From: Laccaria trichodermophora
Taxonomy: Eukaryota > Basidiomycota > Agaricomycetes > Agaricales > Hydnangiaceae
DNA: 64,000 nt
Assembly: GCA_018417955.1 (NCBI GenBank)
Contig: JACTVC010000006.1
Coordinates: 1,178,001 to 1,242,000, forward strand
Direction: 5' to 3'
The translations under genes and the position numbers were made by a program. The notes under the pieces were generated by a model that was given only the letters and a program-made list of their open reading frames with translations, was not told the DNA's origin and did no database searches. Below are positions 23,562 through 33,656 of this stretch, piece after piece. Every line of letters starts with the position of its first letter. Position 1 is the first letter of the stretch.

Positions 23562-25009
23562 ATGCTGTACTCCAGCTAAAATATTGGCTTAACTCCATCA
23601 AGCTGGCTTGTCTCGTAAACAGGTTAGTCCCAATTCTTATTTGATGAAGATGGGATCTAATAATTGGCGTTAGATACATGCTTGATCATGGCGTCCAACA
23701 ATATCAAGTTTGGAACATTATCGGACCTCACACTGGGCGTTGTGTCTGGACTTTACGCCAATATCTTAAAGACGGTATATACGCCTGTAGGCTCGTCGGC
23801 GCTGGTTTGCTCTTTTTCCATGTTTTTCATCAAATGCTAATAACCTCAACTTTTAGGGTCCTTTTATCTACTGATCCTTATGGCCTGCGCTCGGGTCCGA
23901 CCTCAAGTTCGAGGGATGCAAGGTGATACTATTGGTAAATTGGCCAAATTTATACGGTTCCCTACAGGTCAGTGGTATGTGTAATACCTTGCGTTCATAT
24001 CTTATTTTTTATCTAGACTCTTCTCAAGGCGTATTGATCAAGGAAGAGATCATTCCTGCGGTTGCTTTCCTTCGTCAAAAATATCCTCTGTGTATTGGGA
24101 TGTTCTTTCCTACTACTTTTCTCGAGACAGTCTACCGCCCGAGAGTGGCTACAAACCTATCAGTCAACCTGTCCACAGTTGATTGCACGGATTTGTCACT
24201 AACGGATTTCATCTTTGACTCTATATATATCTACAAGTAAGTCTTTCTCAAACACCCTCATAACACCTGTCTGACTGCGATACTGCTAGTGATTTTATCA
24301 AGGGAAGAGATTGGCATAGCTGGTACAAATGTTCTTTAGCTGTGAGGGCCAACTCCTACCCCCTGGACTCTCTAGTAACCACAACTCCTACTCATCGAGA
24401 AAGGGCCTATGAACCTACCAACCCCACCCTCTACTTTCCAGCTCCTTTCCTTGACGCTCATAATTCTACGTCACCTCTCATTATGCCTGTTTCTGTGGAT
24501 TTTCCATCCAGCTTGCCAAGTGCTAGTACTCTTCTACCTTATTGTGAATGGGACGCTCCCATGTATCTGCCGAATCTCACCACTGTCGACACAAACTTTG
24601 ACCCCAAGCTGGAATACAACACTAAACTTAAGTTCTCCCGAAAAGACAGGGTGGACAGATGGAAGGTTACCGAAGAGGAACGATCTTACGCTATGAAGGC
24701 GACACATGCCAACAACATCGAAGACTTCAAGAAAAAAGTAGCTATCTTTGCACATATGTTTCGTGTATTTTGCTCACAAAGAACACATAGCTAATTGCCT
24801 CATTATTGAAGGGTCGAAAAAATGCGCCCCAGAAGTACCTGTACTTTGATAGCAGGTGGCTTAATGGGTTCGTCTGTTTTTCTATTTCTTTCTGCGTGTT
24901 ATGGACTTTAACCCTCTATCCAGTCAGATGATGAGAATCAACGATAAACACAAGGACCTCATAGCTTTAATCTGCGCCAACATGCCGAAGAATCTTCGCG
25001 ACACCTTAC

Positions 25010-25477
25010 TGTAGCATACCAGTAAGTACCCTACCTTTCTACCCTTTCCACCTCCCGAGTTACGCCTACACCGCTCGCCTACATATGCACATTCTTCATT
25101 CTTTTGTATTACATTATCACGCTTTACGTAAGCGTTGTAGTTATACCTCACGTAGTACATGAGGCAAAGATATCTTTTCTACCACATACATCTTCTCTGA
25201 ATCGCTTGGATACTAAAGCCCTACCAACGGCTTTACTTCAAGCTCAAGAGACTAGTGGTCAGATCTCAAGAACTCCGTTAACGCAATCTCCACCGGGACT
25301 GTCCGTGGAGATCGGAACACGGGAGCGTTGAACCGTCACGTTTCACGATTCCGGGCGTTCAACTACGCTATCTAGACCAACTCGGTGAGTCCTCACACCC
25401 TTGATCGTCGTTGTCCGCTAGGCAATCCAACGACTGTCCCACTACCTGAGTGATCACTACGTCAAGTAGAGGTTACA
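25010..25477 (+). repeat. 5' long terminal repeat, 468 bp
   Basis: It starts TGTAGCATACC and ends GAGGTTACA. An offset of 11274 bp maps it onto the 3' LTR with no difference seen. The 415 bp after it form the leader before the gag start; a tgg at 25482 could begin the primer-binding site, but the tRNA cannot be assigned by eye. Confidence 0.95.
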
Positions 25478-25892
25478 AAGGTGGACACTGTGGGATCAGT
25501 CGATACACCTAGCCGACTATCTAATATAATCTAGATCCGCGCTCCGTCGTTCTACACTACCAATTATTCCTTATTCATCTCCCGTTTCGTCAATCACCCT
25601 GTCAGACTTCCGAGCACCAAAGAATTCGACTCCCCCGGTCGTAGGTAGGGGGGGTAGACCCGCCTTTTCTGGCGCCTTCGGATCCTCGAGGATCCCGAGT
25701 TTGAAACCATCTACGATCACCTCACCGCCCCTCTCGACTGACTCCCCCTGGAGGAGAAGCCCCATCGGAGACACCACCCTCACCACCTCGAAAGCGAGCG
25801 TTCCACGCGACCAACCCCCCCACCAATCCTCTCAAATTCCTAGACCCAAAACCACATCGCGATCGGCCTCTTCGAGCTCTTCCCTTACAAAG

Positions 25893-28800
25893 ATGGCGAC
25901 AGACATCCCTTCCATCCCTTCCGCTTCTACTTCGAACCAGCCTCTTAACTCAGGCATCACCGCCTCAGCGAATTCCTCAGCTCTACCAAGCGCTGATCGC
26001 CAGGAGACTTCTCAGATTTCCAGATTGGGCTTGGAAAAGGGATACTCCATGTCCCCCATGTACAGCCTTATTCTGGAATACAACCGTGAACAGGGGTCCA
26101 ACCTCTCAACGGCTGCAGAGGTTTCTTGGATTTTGCAGCAGCCGAACCTTAAAGCCAAGGACATTGTCATTAGAAGCGACGCTGTAGATCCTGACTCCGC
26201 AATTGGTCTAACGGATTCCCGTCTAGACCGCATAGTACGAGCGGTCACGGAACTCCAAACATTCCTCGACCGAATGGCGGATTTAATAGAAGAACGTGAA
26301 AACGTATTCCGGATCGACCCTGAGGAGACTATGACGATCGCCCTACAAGGATGCGAATGCCGATCGCAACTGGAAGTAGCCTATGCGATCTTACTCAGAC
26401 GTTTGCTCGCAGCTCAACAAACTATCATCAAATACGAGGCTCAGTATCAACATCTCGAAACCCCTCTCTCGCCAATATCAACAGTCCCAGAACTACACGA
26501 GGAGCTGGATAGGGTTAGCGGCGTTGATAACCGCATGAGATTTATGCTGCAAAAGTTTCCCCGCCATCAAGGACAACTAAGTTCGGAAGCTCTTACAGCT
26601 GTCACCCAGGGACACTCCTGGAGCATTGTTCACCCCACACAACCTCTTTCTACGGAGACAGGACTTCCGCCGCCGGTCGATTCCCAGCCCTTCAAGACGA
26701 ACGATCCACTGGGAAAAAAGAAAGTAGATTGGGACGACACGGCTCCGTGGGATGAGAAGTCATCCAGCGTTGAGCAAGGCAGAGATTTGGTGGGAGGAGC
26801 GGAACTTTCTTTTGGGTTCCAAACCCCATTCAGGACCAACACCAAGTTCTTCGACGATTCGAGAGCCACGCCTCCCACTTCATTTTTCTCTACCCCTGCC
26901 GCCATACCACCCTCCAATTCGAACTTGACACAAGACGTTACCGTCGGGTTGGGGACCCCGTCTCGGACTATCTTTGGAGATAACGTCAGAGACCACAGCG
27001 CTGCACCCAGCCAACCCTCAAACGCCATGGTTACGTCTAAACGAAATGCCGAAGGAAACGCCCGCCCGCACAATTCTCTTAACCCACCACAAAATGCCAA
27101 TAGTCTTTCCCCGACGAAAGGAGGACCTTCCCGGGACAACGACCCACCAGACTTAGGGGGAAATTATCCTCCCAATAGCAACGGGGGTCCCCCTGGAGGT
27201 GGCAACGGTGGTGGCGGCGGCGGAGGAGGCGGCGGCGGCCATGGAGGAGCTACTCCATTTCCAAGCCACCCCTTTTTCAACAATCCCAACCATACTCCCC
27301 CAGAAGCTCATCCGTCCTCAGGAGGCGGCGGAGGCAATCCAGGAGGAGGTGGAGGAGGAGGAGGAGGAGGAGACCCTTCCTTTCCAGGGAATCAAGTCGG
27401 CCCTCCAGCCCCCTATGGTAACATGCCGGCCACTATGAAAACGGAACTCAAAGTCGAACAATTGCCGGAATGGGACGGCAATCACTGGACCGCCATCGAA
27501 TACTTCTGGCAAGTTCAGCAGCTCGCGTATCTAGGCGGTTGGATCCCTGAAGCTTTGGGCTATTGGCTTTGGTTCCGTCTGAAGGACGGTTCTCCAGTAA
27601 AAAAATGGTTTGTTACTTTACCAGTCACCCATCAGAGTTACATGCGTTCCCACTATCTTAAGTTCCTGAAAGGCGTCAAGGACGGCTACTTGGGACATCG
27701 TTGGCAGATCAAAATGAATAATTACTACAATTCACAAACCTTCCGAGAAAGAAACCATGAACGCGAATCGCCCTCGGATTTCATTTTGAGACGCATTATC
27801 TACACAAGAATGCTTTTAACGGTCAACACGGGGGGACCATTAGAGGTCTTCTACATCATGAGGAAAGCACCGATTAGTTGGGGACCCATTCTACTAGTAA
27901 GTAGCATCCGGGATTCGAGCGAATTATATTCTCGAGTCACGGAGCACGAGGAAGCTCTCTTGGAAGCTTATCGGGTCTCTAGAGGGGGGCCGACATCTTC
28001 CATTGATCAAATAGCTGTGCAACTAAAACAAATGGGATTTCTACAAGAAAACCAACGATCATATCCCCGTCGTGCAAATTTAAGTGAGAATGCCCCTGAA
28101 ACCAGTCCAGCAGCAATTGAAGTGTCAAGCATGACCACCTCGTTTCAAGACCTCAATACTAGCCAACATCTTCTACACGAAGCGTACCAAGTGCTCCAGC
28201 TACGCCAACGTCCACCGCCAAAAGGCGGGTACCCATTCCCTAAGAACGATCATGTCACTACAAGAATGGGGAAAATGCCGCCCTCACCTTGTAAGGTTTG
28301 TGGAAGTGCCAACCACTGGGACAAGGAATGCCCAGATTGGAACTTGTATTTTGAGAAAGTTAAGCGCTCAGCGAACGCTGCGGGAGTCTGGCCTGAGAGC
28401 GAGCCAGAAAAGACGTACGCGACGGCCTACTCGATCCTTCTGAATGAGAGACTAGCAGAAGTAGTGATAGACGAACCAGTTCTGCAAGAATCCTTGGCAC
28501 AACAACAGGGTTTTAGAGCGGCATCCCTCTTAGCGCAAAAAACTGCGTTAGGAGCGAGTAAGTCCGGAGAGCGCGAGTCATGCGAGACTCCAACGCGCAC
28601 GACGATGGAGGAAGTAGAGGATGAGGACTGGCTAGCTCAAAAGGCCAAGCCAAAATCGCTCAAACATCTCTTAGAGGAAGCAGAGTCGGACCAAGAGAGT
28701 CTGCATCCTCACGAGCGGACTGAGGGCGTAGAACCTAACTTCAGATCGCCCCCAGTAGGAGCTGAAGATGTTGGACCTCAACCAACCGCTGAATTCAACT

Positions 28801-31800
28801 CGCCACCCTCTGATGCTAACTCCGAATCCCTTCCTTTCCCCTCAGAACCCAGGAAACCCCCTGTTCACGATATTAGGATCAAGCTAAAGAAAAGGAGATT
28901 CTCTCCTGCGGGATCTTCCGCTGCAGGAGTTTCAGTAGTCGCAGTACAGGGATGGGTGGGATCCACCAGGAACACACCTATTGATCTCAGACTAGACTCC
29001 TGCGCCGACGTAACGTTGATTTCCCAAGAATACCTAGAATCTTTGAAGGACAGGCCCCCGTGTCAGAAAGGGATGAAGATGAACTTGTGGCAGCTCACCG
29101 ATAAAGATTCCACAATACAAGGCTATGTTCGCATACCAATAATCATGGAATCATCGGATGGCGTCCTCTTGGAAACAGAAGCCGAAGCATACGTCGTGCC
29201 TAAAATGACGGTACCAATATTGCTGGGGGAGGACTACCACTTAAACTACGAACTCACCGTGGCTCACAAGATTGACTTCCGCTCTGTAGTGAACTTCACG
29301 GGGGTCCCCCATTCGGTGCCGGCTAGAGGAGTGTCCCGCACAAGGGACTTCAACCGGATGCGCCAGAGTGCCTGCGTAAATGCTAGCTTCGTCAAGTCAA
29401 AGCTGCACAAACGAAACAAAGCAAAGAAAACGAGACAAAGAAAAAGGCTAGGTTTCGAGCAAAGGACGGTTCGAGCCGCTGAAGACTACCGCATTCGACC
29501 TGATGAATGCCGGCGAATTAAAGTGGAAGGCCACTTTGGGGAGGATAGGACCTGGTTAGTCGAGAAGAATCTATTAGCTTCTACTAGCGACTCGCCTTTC
29601 ATAGTACCGAACGTCCTTATCTCGGCTTCAGATCCGTGGATCCCCATCTCCAATCCTTCCCCTCGCCCGAAAGTAATCAGAAAAGGCGACATCATCGGTT
29701 ATCTGAGAGACCCACAAGAATACTTCGACGCACCTCATACACAAGAAGGGTACGATAAATTTGCAAGATCAGCAGAGGCAGTAGCGGCCGTTATAGCTAT
29801 ATCATCAGAGAAGCTCCACCAGCCTGAGACTTCGGAGAATTTGCCTACAAAGGAGACGAACGACTCCCCCGAGGATGAGAGCGTTAACGATTCGAAACTG
29901 CCAGAAGAAGCCGAATCCTTTGGTCCGAAGACAGCCGAACTGCCAGATTTAGCGAATTATCCCTCTCAGAACATGGAAGAATACCTGGACGTCGGATCTC
30001 TCCCCGAGAACTTGAAGGAAAAAGCTTGGCAAATGTTGAAAAAACGGCAAAGAGCCTTCGGTTTTGACGGGCGGCTAGGCCACCATCCTAGTAAGGTCCA
30101 CATCAGGACCGTCGACGGACAAGTCCCCATCGCAGTGCCAATGTATGGAGCCTCTCCTGCAAAAAGGGCTGTAATGGACGAGCAGTTAGACAAATGGTTC
30201 GAACAAGACGTGATCGAACCTTCCAAAAGCCCTTGGAGTGCCCCAGTAGTCATAGCTTACCGTAACGGCAAACCCAGGTTTTGCGTTGATTATCGCAAAC
30301 TCAATGCGGCGACTATACCAGACGAGTTTCCAATTCCGAGACAATCAGAGATCCTATCTTCGCTATCCGGGGCTCAAGTTTTATCCTCCCTAGACGCCTT
30401 ATCGGGGTTCACGCAGTTAGAAATGGACGAGGACGACGTGGAAAAGACGGCCTTTAGGACGCACAGAGGGCTCTTTCAGTTCAAACGGATGCCGTTTGGA
30501 CTACGCAATGGACCTTCCATATTTCAACGAGTCATGCAAGGAATACTAGCGCCCTACTTGTGGATCTTTTGTTTAGTCTACATCGACGACATTGTGATTT
30601 ACTCAAAGACTTACGAAGAACACATAGACCATTTAGACAAGGTTCTGGAGGCCATTGAAAAGGCGGGAATTACACTGTCTCCCATAAAATGCCATCTATT
30701 CTACTCGTCCATCTTACTTCTGGGCCACAAGGTTTCGCGCTTAGGACTTTCTACTCACACGGAAAAGGTCCGAGCGGTCATAGAATTACAGAGTCCTACA
30801 AAACTGTCCCAGTTACAAACCTTCTTGGGGATGGCTGTCTACTTTTCAGCTTTCATCCCTTACTACGCAGATCGGTGCTACCCTCTGTTCCAGTTGCTAC
30901 GGAAAGGAGCAAAATGGTCGTGGTCAGCGGAGTGCGAAACAGCCTTCAACTCCATCAAGAGCGCGCTCCAGGAAGCCCCAGTGTTAGGACACCCACTGGA
31001 AGGGTTACCATATCGCTTATACACTGACGCTTCTGATGAAGCACTGGGCTGTGCCCTGCAGCAGGTCCAACCAATCGCTATTAAAGACTTGAAGGGCACA
31101 CGACTGTATGACCAATTGAGAAAGGCATTCGAAGCCGAGAAAAACCCACCTAAACTCGTGGTCCAGCTCCCCTCATCCTTGAACGACAATCTTGCAGCAG
31201 AGGCCTGGGGTGAGACATTTGATGACACGATCGTGTACATAGAACGTGTGATCGCATATTGGTCCAGAACGTTCAAGTCAGCCGAGACGCGTTATTCAAC
31301 TACGGAACGCGAAGCCCTAGGCGCCAAGGAAGGTTTAGTTAAATTTCAACCTTTCATAGAAGGCGAAAAAGTCACACTCATTACCGATCATGCCGCCCTG
31401 CAATGGGCGAAGACCTATGAGAACTCCAATCGACGCCTAGCCGCGTGGGGAACAGTCTTTTCAGCTTATGCCCCGAACCTTTTTATTGTCCACCGTCCAG
31501 GTAGAAAGCATTCGAACGTGGATCCCCTCTCCAGGTTATATCGAGCTCCTCCCCCACAAGACTCCCCTGCGAGAGACGAAACCATCGCTCTGGAAATGAG
31601 TCCTACTCATATCGATTTCTCTTCAAATCCCTCTTTAGGCAAAGCGGCCTTTATGGCGTTCAACATCCATGATTGTCTAGAAGAAATCAAGGAAGCGTCA
31701 GTTAATACAAGAAGCACAAATCGGAAAGACATCGCACAAAAGGAAAACGCTACTGATTCAGACAATGGCCCTGAGATCGTGCGCGAACCCGTTCCAACCG

Positions 31801-33356
31801 AGCGACCTGACGATTACTGGGGCGCGACTAATCCCCCGCCGAATATTCTAGTCCATCTTGAAGAGGCGACTGTTCGTGAGTGGGTCAAAGGTTACTCGGA
31901 AGATCCGTACCTCGCCAAAATCTGGGACGACCCCAAAACTACTGTGGAGAATTGGGTCCCCGGCCATCGATTCTTCAAAGACGAAAACGGCTTGCTGTTT
32001 TTCAGAGATGCGGACTATCAACCACGACTGTGTGTTCCGTTAAATCAAAGAAAATTGATAATGGAGGAGGCGCACGAGCAGGCTTTTGAGGGAGCACATC
32101 AAGGTCCTGAGAAGCTGTGGCAAAAGCTCAGCAGCAAATTCTACTGGAAAAGGATGAAAGCAGACCTTATGAAATTCGTGCAAACCTGTGACGTTTGCCA
32201 GAAAATCAAACCCCTCAACTTCAACAAATACGGTTACCTTATCCCAAACCCCATTCCTACCCGACCTTATCAATCCATCGCGATGGACTTTATTGTCAAT
32301 CTGCCCTGGTCAGATGGATTTAACGCGATTCACGTCACAGTGGACAGACTAACCAAGCACGGAATATTCACTCCCACTACGACGGGACTGAATGCGGAAG
32401 AATTCGGAGCCCTGTTCGTGAAAAAGGTGGTCTGCCGTTTCGGTCTCCCAGAGAGCATCATTTGCGATAGAGACCCACGCTGGACATCAGACTTCTGGAA
32501 AGGAGTAGCGAAATGTCTACGCACCAAAATGTCCCTCTCCTCATCCCACCACCCTCAACACGATGGTCAAACGGAAATAGTCAACCGGTTCCTCGAGGTT
32601 ATGCTAAGAGCATTTGTTTCCGACAACAAGGAAAGCTGGGCGCTATGGATCCCATTGTTAGAATGGGCCTACAACGCGAGCATTCACAGTTCAACAGGTA
32701 CATCACCTAACTTCCTCATGCTCGGATTTGAACCAAGGTCGCCGATCGATTTCCTGCTTCCTGAGGCCGCTAATACGAAAGACGTAAGAAGGACAGAATC
32801 AGAAGAATGGCTAACCCGCCTACAAATGCACAGGGAAAGCGCGAGGCGTGCCATAGCTCATGCACAACATCAGCAGGCTAGAGAGCACAATAAGCATCGC
32901 AGAGCGCTACAATTCAAGGAAGGCGATAAGGTCTTGGTTAACCCGCATTCATTGGAGTGGGTCGAATCGAAAGGGGAAGGATCTAAGCTCACCACACGCT
33001 GGATCGGACCATTCGAGGTGATGCAGAAAATCAACCCAAATGTCTACCGATTGCGAATGGGAGATAATTATCCGGGTTCCCCAGTGATCAACATACAACA
33101 CCTAAAAAGATACGAAACAGACACGACTTACCACAACAGAACTTCGTTGCCAGACTCGTTCGTACGCAAACAAGAATCAGAAGAATTCGAAGTCGAGAAG
33201 ATTGTAGGGCACAGGAGGGTCGGCAAACGAGCAACACTTCAGTACCTGATAAGATGGGCCAACTACGGGCCGCAGTTCGACACATGGGGCACAGCCACTG
33301 ATTTGAAGAACTCTCCAATCTTGCTCAACGGCTATCGAGCCAAGCACAACCTTTGA
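25893..33356 (+). CDS. Gag-Pol polyprotein of Ty3/gypsy chromovirus
   Basis: One uninterrupted frame of 2487 aa makes the capsid and enzymes of the retroelement. Order, in approximate residues: disordered N-terminus with Gly-rich runs (400-500), capsid-like region (510-700), zinc knuckle CKVCGSANHWDKEC (~800), protease with LDSCAD where DSG or DTG is usual (~1035), reverse transcriptase with YIDD (~1562), RNase H YTDAS (~1709), integrase zinc-binding H...CDVC (~2100), integrase core D (~2130), D (CDRDP, ~2190) and E (DGQTEIVNR, ~2226), and a C-terminal chromodomain (VEKIVGHRRVGKRATLQYLI, ~2432-2480). Gag and Pol share one frame, so processing relies on the protease. The first ATG in a good context is 25893 (aagATGGcg); the frame stays open upstream to 25701. 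Confidence 0.93.
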   Translation: MATDIPSIPSASTSNQPLNSGITASANSSALPSADRQETSQISRLGLEKGYSMSPMYSLILEYNREQGSNLSTAAEVSWILQQPNLKAKDIVIRSDAVDPDSAIGLTDSRLDRIVRAVTELQTFLDRMADLIEERENVFRIDPEETMTIALQGCECRSQLEVAYAILLRRLLAAQQTIIKYEAQYQHLETPLSPISTVPELHEELDRVSGVDNRMRFMLQKFPRHQGQLSSEALTAVTQGHSWSIVHPTQPLSTETGLPPPVDSQPFKTNDPLGKKKVDWDDTAPWDEKSSSVEQGRDLVGGAELSFGFQTPFRTNTKFFDDSRATPPTSFFSTPAAIPPSNSNLTQDVTVGLGTPSRTIFGDNVRDHSAAPSQPSNAMVTSKRNAEGNARPHNSLNPPQNANSLSPTKGGPSRDNDPPDLGGNYPPNSNGGPPGGGNGGGGGGGGGGGHGGATPFPSHPFFNNPNHTPPEAHPSSGGGGGNPGGGGGGGGGGDPSFPGNQVGPPAPYGNMPATMKTELKVEQLPEWDGNHWTAIEYFWQVQQLAYLGGWIPEALGYWLWFRLKDGSPVKKWFVTLPVTHQSYMRSHYLKFLKGVKDGYLGHRWQIKMNNYYNSQTFRERNHERESPSDFILRRIIYTRMLLTVNTGGPLEVFYIMRKAPISWGPILLVSSIRDSSELYSRVTEHEEALLEAYRVSRGGPTSSIDQIAVQLKQMGFLQENQRSYPRRANLSENAPETSPAAIEVSSMTTSFQDLNTSQHLLHEAYQVLQLRQRPPPKGGYPFPKNDHVTTRMGKMPPSPCKVCGSANHWDKECPDWNLYFEKVKRSANAAGVWPESEPEKTYATAYSILLNERLAEVVIDEPVLQESLAQQQGFRAASLLAQKTALGASKSGERESCETPTRTTMEEVEDEDWLAQKAKPKSLKHLLEEAESDQESLHPHERTEGVEPNFRSPPVGAEDVGPQPTAEFNSPPSDANSESLPFPSEPRKPPVHDIRIKLKKRRFSPAGSSAAGVSVVAVQGWVGSTRNTPIDLRLDSCADVTLISQEYLESLKDRPPCQKGMKMNLWQLTDKDSTIQGYVRIPIIMESSDGVLLETEAEAYVVPKMTVPILLGEDYHLNYELTVAHKIDFRSVVNFTGVPHSVPARGVSRTRDFNRMRQSACVNASFVKSKLHKRNKAKKTRQRKRLGFEQRTVRAAEDYRIRPDECRRIKVEGHFGEDRTWLVEKNLLASTSDSPFIVPNVLISASDPWIPISNPSPRPKVIRKGDIIGYLRDPQEYFDAPHTQEGYDKFARSAEAVAAVIAISSEKLHQPETSENLPTKETNDSPEDESVNDSKLPEEAESFGPKTAELPDLANYPSQNMEEYLDVGSLPENLKEKAWQMLKKRQRAFGFDGRLGHHPSKVHIRTVDGQVPIAVPMYGASPAKRAVMDEQLDKWFEQDVIEPSKSPWSAPVVIAYRNGKPRFCVDYRKLNAATIPDEFPIPRQSEILSSLSGAQVLSSLDALSGFTQLEMDEDDVEKTAFRTHRGLFQFKRMPFGLRNGPSIFQRVMQGILAPYLWIFCLVYIDDIVIYSKTYEEHIDHLDKVLEAIEKAGITLSPIKCHLFYSSILLLGHKVSRLGLSTHTEKVRAVIELQSPTKLSQLQTFLGMAVYFSAFIPYYADRCYPLFQLLRKGAKWSWSAECETAFNSIKSALQEAPVLGHPLEGLPYRLYTDASDEALGCALQQVQPIAIKDLKGTRLYDQLRKAFEAEKNPPKLVVQLPSSLNDNLAAEAWGETFDDTIVYIERVIAYWSRTFKSAETRYSTTEREALGAKEGLVKFQPFIEGEKVTLITDHAALQWAKTYENSNRRLAAWGTVFSAYAPNLFIVHRPGRKHSNVDPLSRLYRAPPPQDSPARDETIALEMSPTHIDFSSNPSLGKAAFMAFNIHDCLEEIKEASVNTRSTNRKDIAQKENATDSDNGPEIVREPVPTERPDDYWGATNPPPNILVHLEEATVREWVKGYSEDPYLAKIWDDPKTTVENWVPGHRFFKDENGLLFFRDADYQPRLCVPLNQRKLIMEEAHEQAFEGAHQGPEKLWQKLSSKFYWKRMKADLMKFVQTCDVCQKIKPLNFNKYGYLIPNPIPTRPYQSIAMDFIVNLPWSDGFNAIHVTVDRLTKHGIFTPTTTGLNAEEFGALFVKKVVCRFGLPESIICDRDPRWTSDFWKGVAKCLRTKMSLSSSHHPQHDGQTEIVNRFLEVMLRAFVSDNKESWALWIPLLEWAYNASIHSSTGTSPNFLMLGFEPRSPIDFLLPEAANTKDVRRTESEEWLTRLQMHRESARRAIAHAQHQQAREHNKHRRALQFKEGDKVLVNPHSLEWVESKGEGSKLTTRWIGPFEVMQKINPNVYRLRMGDNYPGSPVINIQHLKRYETDTTYHNRTSLPDSFVRKQESEEFEVEKIVGHRRVGKRATLQYLIRWANYGPQFDTWGTATDLKNSPILLNGYRAKHNL

Positions 33357-33656
33357 AGCGCGTCAAGTCTGGAACAATTATGCTTCTCTTTGAATCTATG
33401 ACTTTGATATATATGTTTTTTGACGATTTTTCTTTCATTAGTTACTTTACGAACAAATCTAGGTGAACGCGTGCAAGGCACCAACCCTCCTTATCACATC
33501 AATTGGGCCTCGTGTACATAGAAAACCAAGCACTCCCCCCAGCAATCCATTCCTCCCTTCTTCCAGCTCCTTTTGCCATTCGCTGGGACTGTCCGCGAGT
33601 GAACACCTGGAGAAAGGCTTGTCTTGCAGCGGACTGTCCTGCCTGATAACGCCCCA

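Larger units (their letters stand above)
19301..25009 (+). pseudogene. TET/JBP-like dioxygenase gene, N-terminal part (interrupted)
   Basis: Exons 19301-19504, 19563-20888, 23576-23622, 23674-23774, 23857-23967, 24017-24236, 24290-24737, about 24812-24855 and about 24930-25009; phases agree at each junction I checked. The first 510 codons are disordered: Pro/Ser-rich, with a motif (GDVEMVPVQGP) present twice and then an acidic Gly/Asp/Glu run. Later exons read NRYMLDHGVQQYQVWNIIG, LLILMACARVRPQVRGM and KFSRKDRVDRWKV, which look like a conserved fungal leader to the catalytic domain found at 36757-37567. The intron after 20888 holds a 2.65-kb element; the last exon is cut by a gypsy retroelement. 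A stretch near 24090-24165 reads better one frame over. Joined, it would exceed 900 aa. Confidence 0.7.
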
